A DNA stretch of 8,240 bases from Lentisphaerota bacterium (GCA_020201415.1 JAIVGW010000299.1:1-8240), one strand, 5' to 3'; positions 1 to 5,831 are shown, counted from the first letter of the stretch. The notes: generated by a model from the sequence alone, not told the origin. Translations and numbers: made by a program.

Positions 1-196
1 AGACTTCGGTCAGACCCAGCACTGCCATTTCCCGTGCATCGACGATGATTTCCATGCCGGCCTGGCGCAGCTCATCACCGCCGATGCCGAACAGCTCGAC
101 CTGCGGCGCCCGGCGCCGGATGGCGCGGGCCACGGCGGCGGCATGCATGTCGCCGGAGAGCTCGCCGGCGATGATCATGATGGACTTGCGGCTCAT
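1..196 (-). CDS. lpxB: Lipid-A-disaccharide synthase LpxB, N-terminal part (runs off window)
   Basis: LpxB condenses UDP-2,3-diacylglucosamine with lipid X to give the tetraacyl disaccharide of lipid A, at the inner face of the cytoplasmic membrane. Only the first 65 residues are in the window. They start MSRKSIMIIAGELSGDMHAA, matching the family's N-terminal signature AGExSGDxHxA, followed by FGIGGDELRQAGME (family FGIGGxxMxxAG) and MAVLGLTEV (family MxVMGxxEV). The ATG at 196-194 overlaps the TGA of the upstream dehydrogenase gene (195-193) as ATGA, so the two are probably translationally coupled and in one operon. The frame is open to the window edge. Identity is secure from these three motifs; the catalytic C-terminal half is not visible. 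Confidence 0.95.
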   Translation of the reverse strand, partial: MSRKSIMIIAGELSGDMHAAAVARAIRRRAPQVELFGIGGDELRQAGMEIIVDAREMAVLGLTEV

Positions 197-1143
197 AGTT
201 TCTGCTCGCGGATCTGGCGGCAGATTTCGGTGGCCAGTTGCAGGGCGCGTACCCCCTGTTCGCCGTCCACCAGCGGCCGGTCATGCTTGCTCACGCAATC
301 CACAAATGATGCCAGTTCCACCGCCAGTGGTTCGCCTTTTTCCACCGGCACCGTGCCCTTGACAATGCCGCCCTGCTGCTTGCGGTAGAGCTGTCCCTCC
401 TGTTTCTGGTAGTCGAGCGAGATGTAGGCGTCTTCCTGGAAAATGCGGATTTTGCGCATCGGTTCCGGGCTGATGCGGCTGGTGGTCACATTCGCGACGC
501 AGCCGTTTTGAAAAGTCAGCCGGACATTGGCGATGTCCTCCGTGGCGCTGAGCACCGGCACGCCCACGGCATGGATTTCGCGCAACGGCGCGCGGACCAG
601 GTGCAGGATGATTTCCAGATCGTGGATCATCAGGTCCAGCACCACGCTGATCTCAGTGCCGCGCGGCGGCAGCCCCGGACGTGGCGGCGGGTAGGCGGCC
701 AGGCGATGTGCCTCGATGAAGCGTGGGTTCACCATGATCTCCTCCAGGCTGCGCAGCACTGGATTGAAGCGTTCGACATGGCCAACCTGCAGAATCAGCT
801 TGCGGCTTTGCGCCAGGCTGACCATGGTCTCCGCGTCGGCGGTGCGTGTGGCGATGGGTTTTTCCACCAGCAGGTGGATGCCGTGTTCCAGCATCTCCTT
901 GGCGATGGCACAATGGTGTTCCGCCGGCACGACGATGCTGGCGGCTTCGATGTGCTCCGCCAGTTCCGCCATCGTGCGGTAAGGGCGTGTGTGATACCGT
1001 TCGGCGATTTCCGTGGCGCGCGCAAAATCGGCGTCATAAACCCCGACCAGATCGGCCTCCGGTATTTCAGAATATATCCGGGCATGCCATTGCCCCAGGC
1101 TGCCGACTCCGATGACGCCGACCTTGATTGTTTTACTCGACAT
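193..1143 (-). CDS. Gfo/Idh/MocA-family NAD(P)-dependent dehydrogenase in lipid A operon
   Basis: This is a 316-residue cytoplasmic oxidoreductase, normal length for the family. An N-terminal Rossmann fold is shown by GVIGVGSLGQWHA (residues 9-21, GxGxxG). The family lysine motif EKPIA is at 94-98, GHVERFNP at 121-128 and LDLMIHDLEI at 169-178, with the His-Asp pair expected at the sugar-binding site. The start has a good Shine-Dalgarno (AAGGAAA about 6 bases upstream). It sits between lpxI and lpxB and overlaps lpxB by ATGA. In Acidithiobacillus ferrooxidans a related enzyme, GnnA, encoded between lpxA and lpxB, oxidises the 3-OH of UDP-GlcNAc before the aminotransferase GnnB adds an amino group. 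By position this protein may act on UDP-GlcNAc or a related nucleotide sugar, but no GnnB-like gene is visible here. The family is certain; the substrate is inference. Confidence 0.93.
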   Translation of the reverse strand: MSSKTIKVGVIGVGSLGQWHARIYSEIPEADLVGVYDADFARATEIAERYHTRPYRTMAELAEHIEAASIVVPAEHHCAIAKEMLEHGIHLLVEKPIATRTADAETMVSLAQSRKLILQVGHVERFNPVLRSLEEIMVNPRFIEAHRLAAYPPPRPGLPPRGTEISVVLDLMIHDLEIILHLVRAPLREIHAVGVPVLSATEDIANVRLTFQNGCVANVTTSRISPEPMRKIRIFQEDAYISLDYQKQEGQLYRKQQGGIVKGTVPVEKGEPLAVELASFVDCVSKHDRPLVDGEQGVRALQLATEICRQIREQKL

Positions 1144-1205
1144 GTTGTTTCCTTTTCGCTGTTATTTGATAACTGTTCTGGTGTTCAGCATCCAGGAGCA
1201 AGAAT

Positions 1206-1724
1206 TCATGATTCCGGGAATTCGGCCGCGCCGTCCACGGCCAGAAAGGCCAGCTTGATCCGGTCGGCCTCCGCCGCCAGCTTGTCACGTTCGAGCAGAA
1301 TGGTGCGGCCGGCTTCCACGGCCAGCACGCCCGCCCGGGCCTTGCGGAGCACCTGCATGGTTTTCATTCCCACCACCGGAATATCAAAACGCATGTCGTG
1401 CCCCTGTTTGGCCGCCTTGACCACCACCATGCCCGGGCCGCCCAGCCGGCCGGCGCGCCGCATGGTTTCATCCGTGCCCTCAAAGGCTTCCACGGCCAGC
1501 ACCACGCCGTCCTTGATCACAACGGTCTGGCCGATGTCCAGGCCGCTGGTGGCCTTGGCCACGCGCAGGCCCAATGCTATGTCCCGGCGCTCACGTTCAT
1601 CGGGCGCGCGTTGCGCCAGCAGCCCGGCGGCAGGCATGGCCTGTTCCATAAAAAGACAGGCCGGGAGCAGTTCCACCCCGGCGCTTTGCAATTCACGGCT
1701 GACGGCGCCGAAAATGGTGTCGGC
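1206..1724 (-). pseudogene. lpxI: LpxI C-terminal part (UDP-2,3-diacylglucosamine pyrophosphatase), out of frame with its N-terminus
   Basis: LpxI cleaves UDP-2,3-diacylglucosamine to lipid X and UMP, the step before LpxB. This frame holds the end of the N-terminal domain (ADTIFGAVSRELQSAGVELLP) and a complete-looking LpxI C-terminal domain. Visible there are LDIGQTVVIKDGVVLAVEAF, EGTDETMRR, KAAKQGHDMRFDIPVVG and VEAGRTILLERD, all hallmarks of the family, including acidic residues thought to bind metal. It ends in TGA at 1208-1206. The frame has no convincing start of its own: the first candidate, TTG at 1691, would omit conserved sequence. It is shifted by one base relative to the N-terminal fragment just upstream. 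A separate C-terminal domain is unlikely to be made or active. A 62-base gap separates it from the dehydrogenase gene. Confidence 0.85.
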
Positions 1725-1944
1725 GGGCCTCCAACTGGCCGAAATTCAGCCAGCAGATTTCATCGGCCAGGGTTTGCAGAGCCCGGTCGGTTTCATGCTT
1801 GAAGGCGATGACAAACAGGCGGCGCACGCCCTGACTGCGGGCCGACTCCGCCAGCAGGCGTGGATAGGCGCCGCGTCCGGCAATCAGGCCCAGTTCCGTC
1901 GGCAGGACTTGTCCTGGATTCAGTTTGCTCTCAGGTGGTTGCAT
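1693..1944 (-). pseudogene. lpxI: LpxI N-terminal fragment, truncated by internal deletion and frameshift
   Basis: The frame starts at ATG 1944 and encodes 83 residues before TGA. Residues 17-72 read as the start of the LpxI N-terminal domain: ELGLIAGRGAYPRLLAESAR (family LGxIAGxGxLPxLLA), then LFVIAFKHETD and CWLNFGQLE (family WxxxGQLGK). After GQLEA, near 1726, the family-like sequence stops, and the frame ends in the arginine-rich tail RRHHFRRRQP. Family-like sequence resumes in another frame as ADTIFGAV. Intact relatives have about 40-50 residues between these points, including the VMAGxV and LRPDLxAL segments. The joined pieces give about 244 residues against roughly 275-290 normally. 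The start has only a weak Shine-Dalgarno (AAGAAC). A clear promoter lies upstream, so the locus is probably still transcribed and feeds the downstream genes. Confidence 0.82.
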
Positions 1945-1998
1945 GTTCTTGTCTAAAATGCTTCACAGGTTTATCCACAGCAATTAACCGGATGAATG

Positions 1999-2026
1999 AT
2001 GATAGCATGCGGTGCGTTGATGTCAA
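1999..2026 (-). promoter_or_regulatory. Sigma70-type promoter for the lpxI-dehydrogenase-lpxB operon
   Basis: On the minus strand a perfect -35 TTGACA (2026-2021) is followed after 16 bases by TATCAT (2004-1999). The -10 matches TATAAT at five of six positions and is preceded by TGC, giving an extended -10. A run of nine A on the same strand (2051-2043) lies upstream of the -35 and might act as a distal UP-like element. The predicted start of transcription near 1992 leaves a leader of roughly 48 bases before the lpxI ATG at 1944. No other minus-strand promoter of this quality is seen before lpxB, so it probably drives all three genes. Confidence 0.7.
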
Positions 2027-2159
2027 TCCGCTCCAGACCGGGTTTTTTTTTAAGCGTCCATCTTTGCAGTGTGGCCCGCCAGCTTTCGCGAGGCAAGCTC
2101 AATAACACTGTTCAGAAGAGAAAAGAAGACAGATAAGACTGGCATCCTTTGGACTGATT

Positions 2160-2233
2160 CCCCGGGGGCGCCAGGCTCCAGCCTGGCTCTGGCACGGTGG
2201 AAAATGCCAGGCTGGAGCCTGGCGGTCCCGGGG
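2160..2233. repeat. REP-like nested palindrome, 18-base perfect arms
   Basis: GCCAGGCTCCAGCCTGGC at 2170-2187 and its exact reverse complement at 2206-2223 flank an 18-base spacer. Each arm is itself a palindrome apart from its two central bases (CCAGGCT-nn-AGCCTGG), so single hairpins, one long hairpin or a cruciform could form. CCCCGGG-containing flanks extend the symmetry imperfectly to 2160 and 2233. It lies between genes and has no T-run after it. This design resembles REP/BIME-type dispersed elements more than a terminator, although it could also stop or stabilise transcripts from the gene ending at 2377. Confidence 0.8.
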
Positions 2234-2376
2234 CATGGCAGTGATTGTATTTCAGCGGTTTTCAACCATCCCGGCCCCCTCCTGTAACCCGCATAAGCCA
2301 ATAGCAAATCGTTTGTGGAAAGTGGAAGACCCCCCAATCTATATCGAAACGTGCCCCTAAATACTTGAGGTTATTT

Positions 2377-3117
2377 TTAATCCGATATCTCTGAATGCCA
2401 CAAGGACGGAGCCTCAGTCGTTTCTCTTTCCATTTTCCGAAGCATACGTTCCGCCGCTTCTATTGCCCAGATTTTTGCCTCGGCATCAAGCTTCTTTTCG
2501 TTCTCTATGAATCCGGTCAGCCATGCGAGTTTATCATCCTCGTTAAGCCTTTCTGGCATTTTCAAGATGACCCATGCTTCCGCTGCAGGATTTTGATAAT
2601 GACTTTTAGCTCTCGCACACGTGGGCACACCCAATGCTTTTGGCAACTCCACCTCCGCGATTCGCTTTAAATAAGGTGCCGCATTTGTATAATGCCGATC
2701 TGCCAGTTCAAGCATTTCAACGCGGATTATGGCTCCATGTCTATCAATTGGACCTGTTTTATCAAATACTCGCTTAAACTCGCGAACTAACATAGACCTT
2801 TTGTTTTCATTAGTAGATATGCTTATAGAATTTGCGCTCTCTTTAGCAACTTTTGCCGCTTTCTGTTTAGCCCAAGCTTCGAATATGTCAGCATAATTAT
2901 TGAGATCGTCTGTGATTATTTCCGATGATATATTTTTAAGTACTGCCTTAACGCTCTCGTCGCTAAAGACATTTGTATTTTCAGAACCTTTAAATCTCAT
3001 CGAAATAGACTCGGCCAAAATACATTTTCGAGCAATCACCTCAGCACTATCATTCGTCTGAGCAAAAACAAAATTTGCTAAAATCGACCAAAGGATAGTA
3101 GTAAAAATTAATTTCAT
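2377..3117 (-). CDS. Exported protein of unknown function, 246 residues
   Basis: I do not recognise this family. The protein begins with a clear signal peptide: MK, a hydrophobic stretch LIFTTILWSILANFV, and a probable signal peptidase I site after FA at residues 18-19 (A|QTND). The mature part is charged and looks mainly helical, with Lys/Glu/Ala-rich segments around residues 80-100 and 195-235; two cysteines remain (CILAE near 32, PTCARAK near 167). The start is well supported: AGGAGG at 3126-3121 lies 3 bases before the ATG and overlaps the TAG of the preceding open frame (3127-3125), so the two would be co-translated. Codon use is more AT-rich than in the lpx genes. It is probably periplasmic or extracellular. 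A protective partner of the upstream protein is possible by position only. Confidence 0.78.
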   Translation of the reverse strand: MKLIFTTILWSILANFVFAQTNDSAEVIARKCILAESISMRFKGSENTNVFSDESVKAVLKNISSEIITDDLNNYADIFEAWAKQKAAKVAKESANSISISTNENKRSMLVREFKRVFDKTGPIDRHGAIIRVEMLELADRHYTNAAPYLKRIAEVELPKALGVPTCARAKSHYQNPAAEAWVILKMPERLNEDDKLAWLTGFIENEKKLDAEAKIWAIEAAERMLRKMERETTEAPSLWHSEISD

Positions 3118-3126
3118 AAACCTCCT
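3118..3126 (-). promoter_or_regulatory. Strong Shine-Dalgarno overlapping the upstream stop codon
   Basis: Minus-strand AGGAGG (3126-3121) shares bases with the TAG stop of the preceding frame (3127-3125) and stands 3 bases from the ATG at 3117. This fixes the start of the 246-residue protein and suggests translational coupling. It is the best ribosome binding site in the window. Confidence 0.75.
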
Positions 3127-3433
3127 ATGGCTGATATCCTTTTAGAGTTCCCGTATCACACCAATACTTATTCCAATTCGCCGCATCGCCAGAAGCAGCA
3201 TTTCCCGCAGCATCCGCGCGCGATTCGCTCCAATTTTCTTGCATTATAAACTCAAAGTGTTTATCAAGATTGCCGTAATGATCGATTTCAAAGTCATCAC
3301 GAATTCCGTCTTTATCTTCATCATCGGGTGATTCATACCCAGCCCCCTGCCATATCTCTTGAAAGAAATCAGGGACTGGGGGGGACTGGGGGTCGGACCT
3401 GTGTAAGTTAATGTATTTACATAGCTTGCGCAT
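3125..3433 (-). CDS. Small protein with Ca-loop-like DxDxDGxxDxxE motif, probable 5'-truncated remnant
   Basis: The 102-residue frame is open from ATG 3433 but has no ribosome binding site there. Residues 38-49, DEDKDGIRDDFE, followed by DHYGNLD, resemble the calcium-binding loops (DxDxDGxxDxxE) of thrombospondin type-3 and dockerin-like segments. Such segments are common near domain borders of secreted proteins in PVC bacteria. The C-terminal third (ADAAGNAASGDAANWNKYW) is not recognised. There is no signal peptide. The first 23 or so codons read through repeat-like DNA (a tandem GGGACTGGGG pair and GGTCGGACC). The natural 5' end of a larger secreted-protein gene may therefore have been replaced by element-derived sequence. 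The intact stop and tight coupling to the next gene suggest the 3' part was once translated. Whether it is expressed is unclear. Confidence 0.42.
   Translation of the reverse strand: MRKLCKYINLHRSDPQSPPVPDFFQEIWQGAGYESPDDEDKDGIRDDFEIDHYGNLDKHFEFIMQENWSESRADAAGNAASGDAANWNKYWCDTGTLKGYQP
3372..3391. repeat. Tandem 10-base duplication GGGACTGGGG
   Basis: Two perfect head-to-tail copies of GGGACTGGGG (3372-3381 and 3382-3391) are followed by GTCGGACC. They lie inside the 5' part of the 102-codon frame, where they encode the Pro/Ser-rich stretch PQSPPVP. They mark one edge of the repeat-rich segment that extends to about 3921. Confidence 0.75.
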
Positions 3434-3783
3434 TATTATGGTTGAAATACGTGCTTAGAGCAGTGTTTTTTGCCTTGTAAACCATATTGTAAGAAGTTTT
3501 GGCTCGCGCAGCACAAAGAATCCTTCCTGCTTATGCAAACTTGATCAAAGATATTTTTCTTTTTTTAAGCACTATTTTTCAATCACTTGCGCATGACCGC
3601 CCCCACCAAACCATAAAAGAACGGAGCGCAGCTTAAAAGACCTTTTGATAGCCAAAAACGGCGGCTAAGGCCATTCTAAAAGGCGTTTTTCAACCTAAAG
3701 CTTTAATGATCTATTATTTATCGAAGAGAATCGTCGATGGCTGTGACGGGCCACCATGGCCGCGTCTTCTTTGGTTGATGGGT

Positions 3784-3792
3784 ATTATACCA
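3784..3792 (-). promoter_or_regulatory. Possible extended -10 promoter in the gene-free stretch
   Basis: The minus strand reads TGGTATAAT (3792-3784), a perfect extended -10. No good -35 lies at 15-18 bases upstream (best is TTAGAG). It would start transcription near 3777, directed at the 102- and 246-codon frames 340 bases away, with a long AT-rich leader that could equally be a small RNA. Confidence 0.35.
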
Positions 3793-3828
3793 CATCTCGC
3801 GGAGCTCTAACCGCCTTTCATGCTATCT

Positions 3829-3873
3829 GACCCCTAATCACCGACCCCTAATCTTGAAGGCTGACTCCTAATC
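3829..3873. repeat. Three direct copies of GACYCCTAATC
   Basis: GACCCCTAATC occurs at 3829-3839 and 3843-3853, and GACTCCTAATC at 3863-3873. An inverted relative, GATTAAGGGTC, is at 3904-3914. Irregular spacing (14 and 20 bases between starts) argues against a simple microsatellite and for element-end repeats. Confidence 0.7.
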
Positions 3874-3921
3874 TTTTGTTTCCGACTTAATAAATAGTTT
3901 TTAGATTAAGGGTCAGCCTTC
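3856..3921. repeat. 19-base imperfect inverted repeat abutting a stop codon
   Basis: GAAGGCTGACTCCTAATCT (3856-3874) pairs with AGATTAAGGGTCAGCCTTC (3903-3921) across a 28-base loop. In RNA from the minus strand this gives 17 Watson-Crick pairs, one G-U and one mismatch. The repeat starts at the last base of the TAG stop (3923-3921) of the 300-residue gene, so it would form directly at the 3' end of that message. No U-run follows, so it is not a canonical intrinsic terminator, though it could halt transcription or protect the transcript. Confidence 0.7.
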
Positions 3922-4823
3922 TAATTTGCATTGGTCCCGGCGTTTTTGCTTACGGCATCGAACAGCATCTTACCTATTTCCGTTTCAAAAACCGGTTCGC
4001 TTATCGGCACTAAAATTTGGTCGTTATCAGCACATGCCTCCGCATATTTCGCGATGCTAGCCTCCCCATCCAGCATATAGGCAATGAAAACGATTTCCGA
4101 TATTTCCCGGTTGCTCAGATGGACAAGATTACTGTGCTTTTGCACTTCCGGGGTGTGAGCCTTGGTTAATTGCCAGTTATCCCAATTCATACGCATGGAT
4201 TCCGTCACCGGCATTTCAGGAATCGGGTAATCCACTTGGAACACACATCCTTCCATTAATTGATAAACATAATGCGCAAAAACATCTTTTAAATTATACT
4301 TTTCCATTAAGTCAGCTTCATCCATTGCTAATGCGTCATCAATGAATTGTGTCATTTGTTCCCTCTCGCGGTATCCTGCAAGAATTCGATTTTTTAGTGG
4401 AAAAGTCTGTCTTTGTATGAATACAAGTCGCATAAGATCATCACACGAAAACTGTGGGCGATAAGGGGGGGGGGGTGAATATCTGTTCCAAGTAAACGTT
4501 CGTCCCGGGGCACTTCTTTCTGGGATATAAATGTAAACAACCTCATTGTTTTTAAGGCTTGAGAAACCTTTCAACATGGCAATGAAACGCCAGCGCCTTA
4601 GACCGAGCGGTATTTCGTGGTATATGTCAAGTGGTGCATCTTTTCGTCTGTAAGTTTCATCGCGCCGTCCGTGCAATATCGCTATATCGCTGTTCGATAT
4701 TGTGCCCGACACGGTTTCGATAATATATATTTTTGTGCGCACATCTAAATCATTAAATTTATTTGCAGCGATTGAAGTGGTTGTCAGTGATAACAATAAA
4801 AACAAATAGATAATATATTTCAT
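3921..4823 (-). CDS. Exported protein of unknown function, 300 residues, with in-frame C11 tract
   Basis: I do not recognise this family. It has a clear signal peptide (MKYIIYLFLLLSLTTTSIA) with a likely cleavage after SIA, at A19 or A20. The mature protein starts with a segment of alternating hydrophobic residues (KIYIIETVSGTI, EVVYIYIP), probably beta-rich. Around residues 116-120 comes SPPPP, encoded by TCA followed by eleven C. The C-terminal half looks helical, with acidic stretches such as DDALAMDEADLMEKY. Two cysteines (SCDD, EGCVF) could form a disulfide. The start has a weak, distant Shine-Dalgarno (AAGGAA). It lies 32 bases after the stop of the Ig-like protein gene and probably belongs to the same operon. 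Its 3' end meets an inverted repeat. It is probably periplasmic or secreted. Confidence 0.77.
   Translation of the reverse strand: MKYIIYLFLLLSLTTTSIAANKFNDLDVRTKIYIIETVSGTISNSDIAILHGRRDETYRRKDAPLDIYHEIPLGLRRWRFIAMLKGFSSLKNNEVVYIYIPERSAPGRTFTWNRYSPPPPYRPQFSCDDLMRLVFIQRQTFPLKNRILAGYREREQMTQFIDDALAMDEADLMEKYNLKDVFAHYVYQLMEGCVFQVDYPIPEMPVTESMRMNWDNWQLTKAHTPEVQKHSNLVHLSNREISEIVFIAYMLDGEASIAKYAEACADNDQILVPISEPVFETEIGKMLFDAVSKNAGTNAN
4465..4475. repeat. Homopolymer of eleven G (C11 in the coding strand)
   Basis: Eleven consecutive G on the plus strand lie inside the 300-residue exported-protein gene and encode most of a four-proline run. At this length the frame is open; a gain or loss of one or two bases would close it. 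Tracts of this length slip during replication in phase-variable genes of several Gram-negative bacteria, and are also prone to sequencing error. Confidence 0.9.
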
Positions 4824-4855
4824 AATTCTATCGCATTTCCTTTAATTAATGGCTT

Positions 4856-5831
4856 TTAATAGGCAGGGTGATGGTGATTAGTGGGATTAGGCCCGTAAAT
4901 AGGTTCATACGTGCAATGATATTTGAATGCGGCATTATAATTCACGTATTCTTTAGCTTTCAATTCAACGAATCCATGATCAGCAAGAATGATTTCTTCG
5001 GATTTATTCCATTCTTCGTCTTGCCCTGTAGACACACGAATGATAGCATCAGCAAGTGCTTCCTCCGGAGTATTTCCATACGTATACCACGGCCCTTCGC
5101 CGACCCATCCAATCCACCATTTTAAGCCTTTGGCTGTGAAACAATCGCCTTGCCCGCCTTGTTCTACGCCAACTTCACCCATCCATTGCAGCGCATGATA
5201 TTCTTCTTCGTTTGCTATTTCTGTGGCGTATTGACAAGTGGTTGGAATGCCTATGATTTGCGTCTGCTTTGGGAAATCTCCGAATTCAATCAGGCACCGG
5301 TAATAGTTGGTGAATCCCGGTACGAGTTCCGGTTCATTGATCACGGTCGTGCTGGGCCATTTGACTGTCCCGTTCATTTTCGGATCCTCATCCGGCCAAT
5401 CCATAGCATACCGGTTGGAAACCGTATGCGAGCCATTGACTGTCAGAGCAAAATTATATTCATACCGGTTGGACCAGCAGCAGTTATCTGGCAACTTTCC
5501 ATACCAATATAATTTTGATGTTCTCCACATCAAGGGATTATCGGTGGGTGTAAAGGAAATTGAGGTGCCGCCATTGTTGATCAGATTGCCGGTTTCCACC
5601 GGATTAGCCGCAAGTTGAAAAGAAAGAGCGGACGGATCGCTTACGCCCTCGATGGAAATTGTGACGGTTGCCTCGCGATTGTCGGTTAAAATCATGCCGG
5701 AGTGATGCGGATCATCCGATTCCACAGTAAAATCTGCGAAAAACGCCACCACCGTGCTCGTAACCGTATTCCCGCATTCGGCGGTTACGTTGTTACTGCC
5801 GGGTTGGTGAAACACCGCCTGCCTGCCTGCC
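4856..5831 (-). pseudogene. Ig-like exported protein, C-terminal portion (out of frame with its signal peptide)
   Basis: This is the continuation of the exported Ig-like protein, read from just after the tetranucleotide repeat: VFHQPGSNNVTAECGNTV, then beta-rich sequence REATVTISIEGVSDPSALSF and YEYNFALTVNGSHTV. These suggest one or two Ig/fibronectin-like strands. A different C-terminal region follows, with EEEYHALQWMGEVG, KGLKWWIGWVGEGPW and a helical end, finishing NPTNHHHPAY; I do not recognise it. The frame stays open upstream to a TTG at 5938, but that part (MLLLHIFKVRTRTHH) is an out-of-frame reading of the preceding portion. It has neither a ribosome binding site nor a signal peptide. 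In this state about 319 residues would not be made unless the repeat changes length. Cysteines are frequent, fitting an exported, disulfide-bonded protein. Confidence 0.72.

Larger units (their letters stand above)
1945..2376. other. Gene-free stretch between exported-protein gene and lpxI
   Basis: This stretch holds the lpxI promoter (1999-2026), a nine-T run on the plus strand (2043-2051) and the nested palindromic repeat (2160-2233). I see no credible gene: the short open frames on either strand lack ribosome binding sites and read through the palindrome, giving low-complexity peptides. No U-tract hairpin typical of an intrinsic terminator is seen directly after the stop codon at 2377. Confidence 0.6.
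3434..3920. other. AT-rich gene-free stretch, probable mobile-element debris
   Basis: About 490 bases without a credible gene on either strand. It contains three direct GACYCCTAATC copies and one inverted (3829-3914), a long inverted repeat (3856-3921), a minus-strand extended -10 (TGGTATAAT) at 3792-3784, and small hairpin-capable pieces such as GGCCA-TGG-TGGCC near 3751-3763. I searched the translations for transposase motifs (HUH, DDE) and saw none. Short GGGGTC/GACCCC-type repeats around AT-rich DNA are what I would expect at the edge of an IS200-like or REP-associated transposase unit, but the transposase is absent and this is inference. Confidence 0.4.

Noticed and set aside
508..1956. 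A 482-codon open frame on the plus strand
   Set aside because: It lies antisense to the dehydrogenase and lpxI coding sequence, whose family motifs are clear. Its translation is low in recognisable motifs, and long antisense frames are common in GC-rich coding DNA.
1971..1979. TTATCCACA, a perfect DnaA-box consensus, in the lpxI leader
   Set aside because: It is a single copy with no cluster of boxes, no AT-rich unwinding region and no dnaA or dnaN nearby; one 9-mer match in a window this size is not remarkable.
2036..2053. T-run on the plus strand resembling an intrinsic terminator
   Set aside because: No stable hairpin precedes it, and no plus-strand gene ends there. The run is better read as an A-tract upstream of the minus-strand promoter.
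3829..3873. CRISPR-like direct repeats
   Set aside because: The repeats are 11 bases with 3- to 9-base gaps, far too short for CRISPR repeats and spacers, and no cas gene is present.
3434..3920. Degraded transposase gene in the gene-free stretch
   Set aside because: No HUH, DDE or other transposase motif could be read in the translations; only short repeats support a mobile origin.
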